Part shown: piece after piece, positions 1 to 10,407 of the stretch
Position numbering within the stretch: the first letter of the stretch is position 1
How the letters are laid out: every line of letters starts with the position of its first letter
DNA from: Pigoraptor chileana
Taxonomy: Eukaryota; Opisthokonta; Filasterea
NCBI GenBank assembly: GCA_943704495.1
Contig: CALSCR010002429.1
Location: forward strand, 1-32,030
Reading direction: 5' to 3'
Length of the DNA stretch: 32,030 bases
Position numbers and translations under genes: made by a program
Notes under the pieces: generated by a model
Databases searched by the model: none
Told to the model about the DNA's origin: nothing
The model's input: the letters and a program-made list of their open reading frames with translations, nothing else

Positions 1-69
<69 letters not shown>

Positions 70-297
70 TCTCTCACAACAATGGAGTTCATGGGCACAG
101 CGCCTAAACACTGACTTGAATCCTACATCTCTCTCTCTCGCAACATACTCACACACACACACACTCTCTCTCTCTACATGGATGGAGCTTTTATCTAAAG
201 CACCGAAGCGTCTCTCCATTTTATTGCGCCGTCCATAGATAAATTGCAGCTTACTGATCCTAGCTTTACCCCACCTCCACCCCTCCACACCATGCAG
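1..297. repeat. (CT)n microsatellite and intron end upstream of the first visible cyclase exon
   Basis: Positions 1-64 are an almost pure CT tract. It is followed by one reverse-strand copy of the window's dispersed 48-bp repeat (79-127), more CT and a short CA run (about 128-174). A pyrimidine-rich stretch then leads to the AG at 296-297. I read the whole segment as intron sequence of the guanylate cyclase gene, because the first coding segment starts at 298 in mid-codon. Confidence 0.7.
79..127 (-). repeat. Dispersed 48-bp repeat, copy A
   Basis: Reverse complement of the element best preserved at 8111-8160. It keeps the GACTTGAATCCTACA end and the TGGGCACAGCGCCT core. CT tracts flank it on both sides, matching the GA tracts around forward copies. 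Confidence 0.8.
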
Positions 298-1944
298 TGA
301 CATTGTGGGCTTCACGGACATCGCATCACACTCAACTCCGCTGCAAGTTGTCGACCTCCTCAACGATCTATACACAAGCTTCGATTCAGTCATCGACCAA
401 CATGTACGTACGAGTGCATTGTCTCAGGCCCCATTATAATGAGCACGCACTCGCAGTTGTTAGGGTTATGTATTTGTTTCACGCACTGATTATATGCCTT
501 CTTTCTTCTGCTTTACTCGACATGCTTGTATTGCGCGGTTTGCAGGATGTGTACAAAGGTCAGTGGCCATGCCGTCGTCTTCTATGTGCACTCGTCAGAG
601 ATTTGCTGTGTGTTAGTTTGTGTCTGTCTGTATCTGTCTACGTCCATGCACTCGCATGCATAAGTGGGCACTACTTGGACAACAGATGTGTTGTGCGGAA
701 ACGACTTAATTGCTGCATGTGATGTAATACACCAACAAAGGATTTATAGCGCGCACATCCCTAGAAGAGGAATTTCTTTATCCGCATGTTGATAACTCCT
801 GGGCAGCCTGTTGAATTGTGGCGCATGTACTGACTGACACATATTTTTGTTTGTCACTCATTCGGCCACCATCATCCCGCAATTGCGGATACCACGTGAC
901 CGGCAACAGTCGAGACAATTGGCGATGCGTACATGGTGGTGCGTATTTGCCCAAAATAGGATTACTTACGTCGAGCAAAGTCCTATGCCCTCGACTGCTG
1001 TATCTTCTTATAGCTTTTTCCCGCCACCACCTGCCATAATTGTGGCAATATGCGCCTCTCTATTTTGGTCCGCGAGCGCGCATTCCCTGATTGCCAAAAT
1101 TTGTTGCGATTGTTTCTCTGCTCCATATATAGGTGTCTGGACTTCCCCAGCGCAACGCCAACCGCCACGCCGGTGAAATTGCGACCATGGCACTCGATCT
1201 GCTGTCTGCCACCACAGAATTCCGCATTCGGTGCGTGCATTTGCACTTGATGTGTATGTGTATGTGTGTGTGGGTGCGTGTGTGGGTGCGTGTGTGTGTG
1301 CGCGCGCGCGCGAGTTCGAGTGCGAGTGCGAGTACGTTTCTATGTATGTGTCTATATTTTCCATCTGTGTATCGATGTCAACAGAGTAGATATGTGTGTA
1401 TCTATCCACCATTAAGTCTCGCAGAGCAGCTTCATCGAGATGCGGTGTGCATGCGTTGGCGTTGCCATGCATTGTCATCCATCCATGTAGCGTAGCGCTG
1501 CAGCCATTTTCGACTGTTAGGACCCGGGAATGCCTTCTTGTCTGACCCCCATGTTCATTTAAATTGCTCACGTGCAGTCACATGCCGGACAAGACGCTTC
1601 AGCTGAGAGTTGGAATGCATTCAGGTGGAGAGACACGCTTGCTCCTGTTATAGCTGTGTGTGTGTGTGTGTTATCCTGGTTTACGTTGTTTGTTGTATCT
1701 GTTGCAGACTGTATGACCAGCGAATGCTTTCCGGTCTTTTCAACTGCTAAGATGCTGCGAACTTGTGTTTTAATTTTCTAACCTCACGCGTCACAGGGCC
1801 TGCTGTCGCCGGTGTCGTCGGACTGAAGATGCCCCGGTACTGTCTCTTTGGAGACACGGTGAACACCGCATCGCGAATGGAGTCGGGTGGCTTTGGTGAG
1901 CGAGCCTTTCCGATCGTGTGTCAGCGATTCCTGTCGAAATTTTC

Positions 1945-1975
<31 letters not shown>

Positions 1976-2628
1976 TATCTAATTTCAGTTGAATTGCTCG
2001 CACCACACCACGGCCCCAATGCGTATGAAGAACAAACTGCGAGCTCATTCCGTCGTTGTGAGAGCATGTCGGCTGTGTGCACTGCAGCAGCTCACATCAG
2101 GTCATCTCCTCTAATGGAACTGTGTTCTTGCCCACAAAACAAATGCAAACAAATCCAATTCGTGCAGCCCTCCGCATTCACATGAGCGAATCGACCGTCA
2201 CTATCCTCGAGGAGCTTGGCGGATACGAAATTGAGAAGCGCGGGACACTCGCCGTCAAAGGGAAGGGCGAAATGACGACATACTGGCTGAATGGAAAGCG
2301 GGGATATACCAAGGTACCTTTAATATGACGCACGTTATATGCAGCTGTGTCTGTGTCGACTCGGTCCGTGGTTGTGCCTGTGATTCTGTATGTGTTTTTG
2401 CTTGCCAGAACATTTTGCTGTGCAACGCACACACACGCACATACGCACACTCGCATGCATGCAGCCACTGGCATGCGCACACCACACCGGCTGTGCCTTT
2501 GTGTAACCGTAGACTCGCTAGTTTGCTTCTTTAATTCATGAGAATTTTTCCCTCCCTTTCCTTTTTTTTTTCAGAAACTTCCGGATCTGGCCCTTGCTGC
2601 ATCGATGAGCCAGCACCACTTCAAGTAA
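298..2628 (+). CDS. Guanylate cyclase catalytic domain, C-terminal part (5' end outside window)
   Basis: This is the end of a class III nucleotide cyclase that makes cGMP from GTP. Exons by splice-site reading: 298-403, 546-558, 910-938, 1133-1230, 1578-1624, 1797-1895, 2168-2313, 2575-2628; all phases join. The spliced frame gives [10 protein letters not shown] (first metal-binding Asp), [19 protein letters not shown] (second metal Asp, plus the Glu that selects guanine), LRVGMHSG, and [16 protein letters not shown] (the guanine-selecting Cys and the transition-state Asn and Arg). It ends [13 protein letters not shown] and a short tail, QHHFK. The Glu/Cys pair favours guanylate over adenylate cyclase. 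The tail reads straight out of the catalytic domain, as in receptor-type animal enzymes, but the N-terminal domains lie off the window, so receptor versus soluble type cannot be decided. The second visible exon is only 13 nt. Confidence 0.93.
1252..1335 (+). repeat. (TG)n/(CG)n microsatellite in cyclase intron
   Basis: A TG-rich run passes into alternating CG and then GAGTGC-like units, directly downstream of the donor at 1231. It is intronic. Confidence 0.85.
1945..1973 (+). repeat. (CA)n microsatellite in cyclase intron
   Basis: A pure CA run of about 14 units within the intron between the exons ending at 1895 and starting at 2168. Confidence 0.9.
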
Positions 2629-3773
2629 AAGTGACAACAAGCAACTGCCTCGGACTCGCTTGGTGTCCGCTGGTACCGTCGGTGGTGACATGGTCCCGTG
2701 GCTAGGTGAAAATCGCCGCATTGAGTTACCACGGCAGTCAGTTGATTGTCAAGTGAGGAATCTCTTTGTGGCGGTTTCATTCCAAATTGGAGCGACTCGC
2801 GTGGAAAGCGCTCTTCAATTTGAACCACTCTCTCGGTTTTTAGTTCCTCTTTTCCTCATCCATTCGCTCTCTCGTTTTCCCTCTCTCCTTGTGCATTTCT
2901 CTCTGATCTCTCTTGTTTGAGTCGATGGGCTTGTGCATCACGGCCGGGTGTTTTCACACTGTTGTATGCCTTCTAAAGGGTTAATACGGTCTCACACATG
3001 TTAATGAATGACCGGCACAGTCTGACTTTCTCCGGGTCTCCGGGGAATTAGCTTGCGTGTACCCTCTGTTTTCCCTCCGTTTGTTCTCTCCCTGGTGTTC
3101 TCAGTCTGTCGCCCTGCGAGTGACTGAATGTCTGGTCTGTCTTTACTGCACTGTCATACTTTCAGCCGTTGGTTTTTTTGGTTTTGTGTTGTTGTGTTTT
3201 TTTACGTGCACCCGCTGTCTCTTTGCGTTTTTCTGTGCTTAGGTGACCAGGGCCTCCTTCCGTTTGTCGGTGCCCTTTTGTTTGCCAAACCACTCGGTCA
3301 TGCCTTTGAGAATATAAATAAAATCCTTCAGACTCTTTTCACTATTCTTGTTATAGTATCGATAATACTAAGGAAGTCGAAGACGCCTACTCATCACCAC
3401 ACTGCCTGTGGTCAAAATCCCCTCACTCCATTCATGGCAAATCGTCTAACTGGGTTTCAAATCCGGATCGCCTGATAATCTTTTCATGAATGCAACTGAA
3501 GGCAGCAAAGCGACAAAATTGCACACACGACGCAAAATATTGGGCGAAGACAGAAGAAAAATGAAATCAATGGGGGAAAAAGTCGAAAAATGTACACATT
3601 ACCACCGAGACTATACTTGCATCTGTCCGTCAATCTAGTTCGGTGCAGATTCACACATACAGCACACGCCGAACAACCGGAGGGGGAGCTGAGCAGACCG
3701 AGAACCACACCACTGACAAAGTATGAACACGGCACGGGGTCACTGAATCAATCACAGAGACAGCAGATTCGCT
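2629..3773. other. Convergent spacer, cyclase / phosphomannose isomerase 3' ends
   Basis: 1.1 kb between two converging genes. It contains pyrimidine-rich DNA (2820-3250), an AATAAA at 3317-3322 and no reading frame I can support. The two 3' UTRs presumably share this space. Confidence 0.6.
3317..3322 (+). terminator. Candidate poly(A) signal AATAAA
   Basis: AATAAA on the + strand, about 690 nt past the cyclase stop. It is the only exact match I noticed in the spacer in that orientation. The distance is long, so use by the cyclase transcript is only a possibility. Confidence 0.3.
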
Positions 3774-5472
3774 TTACGAGACAGATGGGCGACAATGTGC
3801 GCGGAATGCGACAACCGTTTCCGCCGAAGCCTCTGACGCCCGGATGCACGCACTGCGATTCGCCCCAATAAAGAGCACACTCCCTTTCTCGATCGCAAAG
3901 TCGATCTCGGACTTTGCCTCCTCCACCGACAGGGTGCCACTGCCACTCACAACAAGCACTATGGACGGCCCATCGACGGCAGATAGAGTCGCTCGCTCGC
4001 CCCGAGGAACACGCGCAGAGTGAACCGCAAACTCTGCCACCGGCGGTTCGTACTCAAATACATGCGCTGGGTCGGATCTGCTGGGCGCGCCCTCCACGAG
4101 ACTGCGCGATTCGGGACCGTGGCGGTATGTGAGCATGTCGATAAGGGTGTTGACGTCCTTGAATTTCGGAGTGAGTCCGGCGCGGACTACATTATCACTG
4201 CACGCCATGCATTCGATGCAGTCTGGGTTATGCATGTTCGTGTTCGTGTGTGTGAGTGTGTATGTGTGTCGATAATTCGGCGGGGGAGGAGGGGGAGGGG
4301 AATCAGTGAGCAGTCATGCTAATAAGCTTCACCTATGGAACTCGCACATTCCGCACACCACACCACCCTCCCCTAGAAAAGAACATGACGTGTAAGAGCG
4401 AAATTGCGTACCTCCGTCGAGATACGCGTGGGGCTCGTTTGCCGCCATGAACATGCCTTGCCCGGCAGCCAGCGTCACTACGTTGAGGACGTAGACAGCG
4501 AGACATCCCACATCTCCCGGATAATCAACACACAGCCTTAGAAACCACGCATCAGCGCTCCCCCGCGACGGCGCCTCCGACGCGGCCGACAGTCGCGACT
4601 GCAATAAAGACACATTTGCACAGACAAGCGATTGGTCTGCCGTCATGAGTGCACGGAACGCACACCGAATAGCAGAGACGCGAGCAGCGATGGCTGTCGG
4701 CGTAGTGTCATCGTCCGCGTGGGTTTTTGACGCCGAGACAACGACCGAGGCAGCGTCGCCGAGGACGGCAGCGAGTTCCGGCACACTCTGCACAAAGTGC
4801 GACAGTTCAGAGAGTGAACGAAATCCGCACATTCCCGAGAACTCGGTAAGGGCGATCGCAAGCTCAGGCTTGTGGTTTGCGTCTGGATAGTTCTTTGGCT
4901 GCGCGGAGTGCAGTTGCTTGGCGAGCCGTGCGTCGGGATGCGCCTGTATCGAGAGGGACTGCCCCACGGACAGAATCTTGAAGAGAAACGGAAGTTCCCC
5001 ACTGAATTGGGACGACACGGCATCCCCGATAAGGGACACATCGGCTTTGATTCGCTCGGAAAGGTATTGTCCGTCCGTGTGCTTCACCTTATTCGGTCCG
5101 TTGGGATGCGTGCCCATCCACAGCTACACATGTAGCGGAAAAGAGTGAAACAAAACGAGGCGTTAATTGAGTCCCCCTTTCGTGCGATGAAGACCGGGAA
5201 AAAACAAGCGCATACACACATACACAAATGCTCATATATGCACACGTCATATTTGGTCAAATGCATCCGTACACATGAATGATTCTGTGGAACTACAAGC
5301 CATGCACGCGCATTCGCACACACATACACACACACATACACACTGCATACCTCTGCATATGGCATGGTCTCATCAATCTCCGTGCCATGGTGGGCGATGA
5401 CCTGAGCAACGAGGCTGCTTCGGCCCTTCTTTCCCCAGGCGTATGATTGCACGGTGGGGGCCAGTTCGAATG
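3774..5472 (-). CDS. MPI: Mannose-6-phosphate isomerase (first exon not identified)
   Basis: Zinc-dependent isomerase that interconverts fructose-6-phosphate and mannose-6-phosphate, feeding GDP-mannose and glycosylation; cytosolic in known eukaryotes. Exons on the minus strand: 5472-5351, 5123-4412, 4222-3774. They join in frame into about 426 residues, close to the roughly 420 of animal and fungal enzymes. Visible motifs: QSYAWGKKG near the start, WMGTHPNGPNKV, SIQAHPD (Gln and His zinc ligands), NHKPELAIALTEF (Glu ligand), ANEPHAYLDG joined across an intron to DCIECMACSDN (His ligand), and a C-terminal cupin end, GSVLFIGAN. The first visible exon starts after an AG in phase 1, with no in-frame Met, so a short initiator exon must lie upstream, probably in the CA-rich stretch towards 6000. 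The gene is tandem with the MVB12-like gene and convergent with the cyclase. Confidence 0.94.
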
Positions 5473-5520
5473 CTACGACAGTAACACACCGCGCAATTCT
5501 CTCGAATCAGCCATTAGACA

Positions 5521-5576
5521 AACACCCACACAAAAACATCCACATCCACACACACACCCACACACTCACACTCACT

Positions 5577-5607
<31 letters not shown>

Positions 5608-5665
5608 CCACACACCCACACACCCACACAAACACTCAAACACTCAAACACACACTCACTCACAC
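5521..5665 (+). repeat. (CA)n-rich microsatellite
   Basis: About 145 bp of CA, CCA and CTCA units. On the minus strand, which carries MPI, it reads as TG-rich and probably lies in MPI intron 1 or the 5' region. Confidence 0.9.
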
Positions 5666-6029
5666 AAACGCAAGTAATTTCATCGACAAAATATTCAATG
5701 GTTTCATTCGTTACAGGGGTCAGTACCCCTGATTGGTACCCATCACAATCAGTTAACACAATTCCACGAAAATGTTGCTGCCTACTTGCGACATGCACCA
5801 CACACCTTTCGGGTGCGCCATCGTGCCTGTCACACGGAATACACCGAATGAGGGCTCAAATACGCGCTGCAAAACGCACCCTTCTAATCTCACACTACCT
5901 TTTTGAATTCGCAACTTCAAAACAAATATTAGCGGGATCTAGCAATAATAACAACAGGAGAGTGACAATGTACAAACTGAAAGTCAGCTGAATGCGTCGG
6001 CTAATTTTTAGGTGTGGCTTGGGCTTGGC

Positions 6030-6053
6030 TAGGGTTAGACAAATCTAACCCTA
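6030..6053. repeat. Perfect 10-bp inverted repeat containing CTAACCCTA
   Basis: TAGGGTTAGA, a 4-nt loop CAAA, then TCTAACCCTA. The arms are exact complements and contain a telomere-like TTAGG/CCTAA core. It sits in the spacer beyond the MVB12-like stop codon. Confidence 0.85.
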
Positions 6054-6511
6054 TCCCCTTGTTACTTCTGTAATGAGTAACGACTGCACAAATTGCGAAC
6101 AAACGACTCAAGATCCACCGCTTCCATTCGGCGCTCTCTCCACAGGCTCGTGATCCTCGTGCCACGTTGCAAATTATTCTGGCCACATGCTCTGACATGC
6201 ACGCTCGCGGTATCTTACAAAATGTAATGACATTGTGAAAGTGTATTTTTTGTACACTCTGTTGGGCGTCCACAATCAAATGGGACGCAACTTGCAGCAG
6301 TTACAAACACACACCCACACACACATACACCCACACCCACACGCCACGTCACGCTCCGATGCAATCCAATGTCCAACGCTTGGCATATATCCCACGGCCA
6401 GAATTCAGATCCCAATCACATCAACAGTCCATAAAGATTGAACGCTTGCTTCACAGGCATGCGGGTGATTAGTCAGCCTCTCGTGCACCCAACAAAGAAG
6501 TGTCACAAGTT

Positions 6512-9500
6512 TCAGATTCTGAGCGCGTCGACTGCGGCGTCCATCTGCTCATCGTTTTCCCTCGCGTCGTTGGCAGAAATCGCACACGTGACTGGTGCGA
6601 TGCGTCGTTCCGTCTCAAATGAATATGCAAACTGAGTGTATATATATATATATATGTATGCATGTGTGTATGGTGTATGGTGTGTGTGTGTGTGTGTGTG
6701 TGAGTGTGCGAGTGTATGTGTGAAACGGGTATCAGATAAGCACAGTGGCCAAACAACGGATACCGAAAAGGCAAAAGGAGAAACAAAACACAACCACAAC
6801 ACAGCACAGATTGCCGACTCTTCACTGCCACCCACCCACTCATCTATACACACAAAGACAATCACCCCAAATGCAATACACGGTTGCATCCCAATGCAGG
6901 CAACATTGCAGGCAGCCTTTCTTGCACCAGGGATGGGACATCACACTCACCTGTCTCTCGATTTCTGCAGTTGTCATCGCAACGACTTTGGAGAGATCTA
7001 CCGAAACCTGAGAACAAAAAATACGCACACGACAGCGGTTAGATTAAGATTTAGATTAGGTGGTGAATGTGTGCTAACACAGCAATCAGTGAGAAGAATG
7101 AGTGTGCAAAGAGTGTAATGCACGAATGCATTCATGCTTTTGTTGCTGTGTGTGCAGTGTGAGTGAGTGTAAGTGGGTGTGCAAGTGTATAGATCGAGAG
7201 AACAAGGGGACGGAAGGGTAAAAGGCGCTAGGAATACAATTTGGTACAATAGCACAGAACGCAAACCTACATTGTTCTGCGACGTCTTTTCACCCAATAC
7301 TTTGATAGGGACGCCTTCCAGGTTGACGTAAATGAGCCGCAAGTGGAGCGCATCGCTCCTGTTACATCCACGGGCGTACGCGTGAGTCGCGAGACAAGTA
7401 GATACACACATTGATACACACACACACGCGCAGCGATACACACACACACACACGCCCGCACGCACACACAGAAGCAAACCGCAGCCCACCTGTCGGGATG
7501 ACACTCGTTATCCGTGGCATTCTGCGAGAACTGCGGTTGATTGGTCGGCTGCGTTGGCTGTGTCGGTTGGCCTGTCCATGACGGTCCCGGTGGAGCAATC
7601 GATGTTAATGACCCTGCAAGCGACGACGGACACACAAAATGTAAGTACTCAAGAAATATTGACGATGCTTAAACCCCGTGCCTCACTTCCAAAAGTCAAA
7701 ACACATTTTATGGCAGGTATACCGTCCTTCTCAAACACATACACACACACAAACCCAAAACATACACATAAGATACACACACACACACACAGGAGCAAGC
7801 ATCACAACAAAGAATGCACACCTGGACCATATCCGCTTGCGTTTCCCTGCAACTGTCCGACTTGGGGTGCAGAGTACATTATATATGGAGGTGGTTGTTC
7901 CACCTGCATTGGCTGCAGTTGCTGCTGCTGTTGTGCAGGCGGCGCTTGGCCGTAGCGCACGGACCCAGGCCCTCTGGAAGCATAAGAGATGCCGGATTCA
8001 ATACAATTGTTAACATGGATTTCACAAGAGCGAGAGAGCGATAAAGAGAGAGCGAAAGAGAGAGAGAGAGTAAGTGAGAGAGAGAGTGAGTGAGCGAGTG
8101 AGTAGATGTGTAGGATTCAAGTCAGTGTCATAGGCGCTGTGCCCATGGACTCCACAAGTGAGTGAGTAGAGAGATTCAGAATTCAAGCCTGTTGTTTGGT
8201 ACTATATCCGTGGACTCCGCAAGCAAAGTCACGAGAGTTGTACTCGAAACGCCTAAGGCATTATTTGCCCATCGAAATTTCCATCCCATTAGAGAGACAA
8301 AGACCCTCAATGCTCAGCTTGATCTTCAAAACGACCGAAGAGGATGAGGGATGCGTGCGTGTGCGCACATGTGTGCGTGCATGGATGCACGTCTACACAC
8401 CTGTTCATTTGCTGCGCCAGAGGAGGCTGATTGCGCAACGGCATGGTCTTGTAGCACAGAAACATTGGATCCGCCTGTCTGTCGTTGAGATCGCGTTCAA
8501 CCACCGTATATCCCACCGGTGCGCCAGTCCCTCGCGGAGGCTATATGCACACACAGTGGCATCACAGTATAGAGTGAATAACCAAACCAACAACAATGTC
8601 GTGTGCGGCTTAACACCAACCAAATGCATTAACGCGCTATTGTTGGTCGTCTCTTCCTGCATCCCGGATTTAAGCGCCCACTCACCTGCAACAAGATGAT
8701 ATCCGTCACTGCCACCGTTGCCGTCTGACGAGACTCCTTGCGCACGCACAGCTGCATCGACCCACACGACTTGGACAGCAGCGCACTGTGCCCTGTTTCC
8801 GTCATTATGCAACGGCGTCATTGTGAGAACATTGGCAACACGTGGGGGACATCCATTGAGATCACCCAATAAATAAATGAATAAAACAAAACGAGTGAGT
8901 GTGGCAACAGGCAGCATAGCAGTCAAGGCGTGCATTTCCTGTGGGAACATAACAAGGCCACGCACATAACATGTGTGGTATTATGCGCCTCCATCCACTT
9001 CCTATGCTTGCTTGTGGCATCAAGAAACTAACATATTCACGGAGGGGGTGAGAACAGAGAAAGGGCAAAAAATGTGCTTGCCACAACCGCCGCACACACG
9101 CGCCCATGCAGACGCACCCTTCAATGTATGCTCCACGGCATAGTGACCATATGTAACAGGCTCTCTGTCTTTCACAATGAACGACAGACCGGTGACGACA
9201 TCGCCATCCACGGCAGACCTGGGAGCCATGGCACAATTGCAATTAAAGAGATGACCATTCAACGCAAAGTGTTATTCGGGGAAGACAGAATATAGAACTG
9301 CGGTACACACACACAACCACGTGCAATATAGCACATACCTTCGCACCGCGAGGAACATTTGGTGCGGGAACAGACCCTGCTTCTTGTTAACATTTGCGCT
9401 GTGACCCTCGGCCGTCTTCTCAATCTGTTTCACGGGAGTCAGAGGGAGGTCAATATAAATACACTGAAAGATGTGGCATTCGAGGGCCCGCGTGCCTATG

Positions 9501-9747
9501 CTACGGCCATGAACAGAAACCAAAAAGCGGACAAATATAACCCGCAAACACATCGTCTTAACAGGAAATTACGACGTTATCATGGCGGTTACAACAAGAA
9601 ATTTCAGTCAGACGCTCAAGAGGGATGGGATGCTCAGCAGATTATTAGACCAACGACCAACGCACATACCAACACATATCCGCCGGGGAGGGTCTCTCCA
9701 CGGACACCTCCAACGGCAATGACAACATCAGTGACAGACTCCATCAT
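6512..9747 (-). CDS. MVB12-like ESCRT-I subunit (MABP domain, linker, UMA-like end)
   Basis: Ten exons on the minus strand: 9747-9670, 9424-9339, 9218-9118, 8792-8686, 8540-8401, 7973-7822, 7613-7490, 7358-7271, 7007-6951, 6613-6512. All phases join, giving 344 aa from the MMESVTDVV start. Residues about 1-170 form three beta-prism-like repeats, as in MABP domains: VTDVVIAVGG...LPGGYVLIEK...MFLAVRR; a middle unit ending MQLCVRKES; and AVTDIILLQ...VGYTVVERDLN...FLCYKT. Residues about 171-262 are a Pro/Gln-rich linker. The C-terminus has EGVPIKVL followed by VDLSKVVAMTTAEIE, resembling the UMA motif by which MVB12 and UBAP1 bind the ESCRT-I core. MABP domains bind acidic membranes, so a role in endosomal cargo sorting is inferred. 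MABP is well supported; the UMA match is from memory and weaker. Intron 5 carries several dispersed-repeat copies. Confidence 0.8.
6641..6717 (+). repeat. (TA)n/(TG)n microsatellite
   Basis: TATATA run followed by GTGTAT and GT units. It lies in the last intron of the MVB12-like gene. Confidence 0.9.
7993..8032 (+). repeat. Dispersed repeat, degenerate copy H
   Basis: GGATTCAA at the left and ATGGATTTCACAAGAG at the right match the ends of the consensus; the middle is shortened and diverged. It is followed directly by a GA-rich tract. Confidence 0.5.
8030..8110 (+). repeat. GA-rich purine tract between repeat copies
   Basis: GAGAGAGC, GAAAGAGAGAG and GTGAGTGAGCGAGTGAGTAG units link the degenerate copy H to the well-preserved copy B, in intron 5 of the MVB12-like gene. 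Confidence 0.85.
8111..8160 (+). repeat. Dispersed 48-bp repeat, copy B (best preserved)
   Basis: Reads TAGGATTCAAGTCAGTGTC, ATAGGCGCTGTG, CCCATGGACTCCACAAGTG. The same string with few changes occurs at 15073-15120 and, in reverse, at 79-127. GA/GTGA tracts flank both sides. It is in an MVB12-like intron, antisense to the gene. Confidence 0.9.
8180..8223 (+). repeat. Dispersed repeat, degenerate copy C
   Basis: AATTCAAG at the left and CCGTGGACTCCGCAAG at the right align to both ends of copy B with about the same spacing; the middle is diverged. It follows copy B by only 20 bp. Confidence 0.55.
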
Positions 9748-10407
9748 GCATGTGGGTCGTTGCACACAATGAGCCCCAAAAAATGCATCAAAGGAGGAAT
9801 AAGTGCTTACATTATTCGTAAATCGTACTATAAACTTTCAGCAATACAATTCCTCCAGCCGGCTGCGGCTGTGAATGAGCCACCCCCAGAGGTGCTCATG
9901 TTCTATAAATAGATTAAAACCTATACATATATTTATTTAACAGTATATCATCGTATATAGAATAAGAGTAAAGGAATGTACCTTATGTGGGTATCAATAG
10001 TAACATTCTGTTCCAAATGGTAATTATGTGACACAGATTACCCATAGAGGTGAGCTCCACTTAGCAACTGACAACAGAACAGTGGGGAATTTGTGACTCA
10101 GATTGGACCACTAAGCTTAATCACCTGTTATCTAATTCTTGCGATTTCTCAAACTAGTGCCAGGACAGTAAGTACACACAACATACATAACTTGTACAAT
10201 TGTAAGTCCTGACGTCTCGGAGCCACGCCGCTTGAAACGACCGACTTTGCCCTCCTGCGACTGCCATCATGCACGACAACTCCTCGGGTTGACAATCGGC
10301 CTTTGCGGCACTTCTCAGGCAGTCGCGCTCGTCGGCTGCAGCCTATTTGGAGACATAGAGAGAAAGCGAGAGAGAGAGAGAGCGCGAGACACACATGAAA
10401 GGCGAAA
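9748..10407. promoter_or_regulatory. Divergent spacer, likely shared promoter region, with an AT-rich block
   Basis: 660 bp between the divergent MVB12-like and HEAT-like genes. Positions about 9785-10150 are distinctly AT-richer than the window and almost free of CA/GA repeats; they include TATAAATA at 9904-9911. From 10360 a GAGAGA tract runs up to the HEAT gene. No coding frame can be supported. The promoter role is inferred from position. Confidence 0.45.

Larger units (their letters stand above)
5473..6511. other. Spacer upstream of MPI, downstream of the MVB12-like gene
   Basis: Holds a CA-rich microsatellite (about 5521-5665) and a 10-bp perfect inverted repeat at 6030-6053. It presumably also holds the missing MPI first exon and promoter and the 3' UTR of the MVB12-like gene. 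The open frames here run through the CA repeat and have no recognisable coding character. Confidence 0.6.

Noticed and set aside
297-722. 141-codon frame at the start of the cyclase region
   Set aside because: Only its first 35 or so codons coincide with a real exon, and in another frame; the rest is intron.
3441-3475. GGGTTTCAAATCCGGA, resembling a tRNA T-arm
   Set aside because: No matching acceptor, D or anticodon stems can be drawn around it on either strand.
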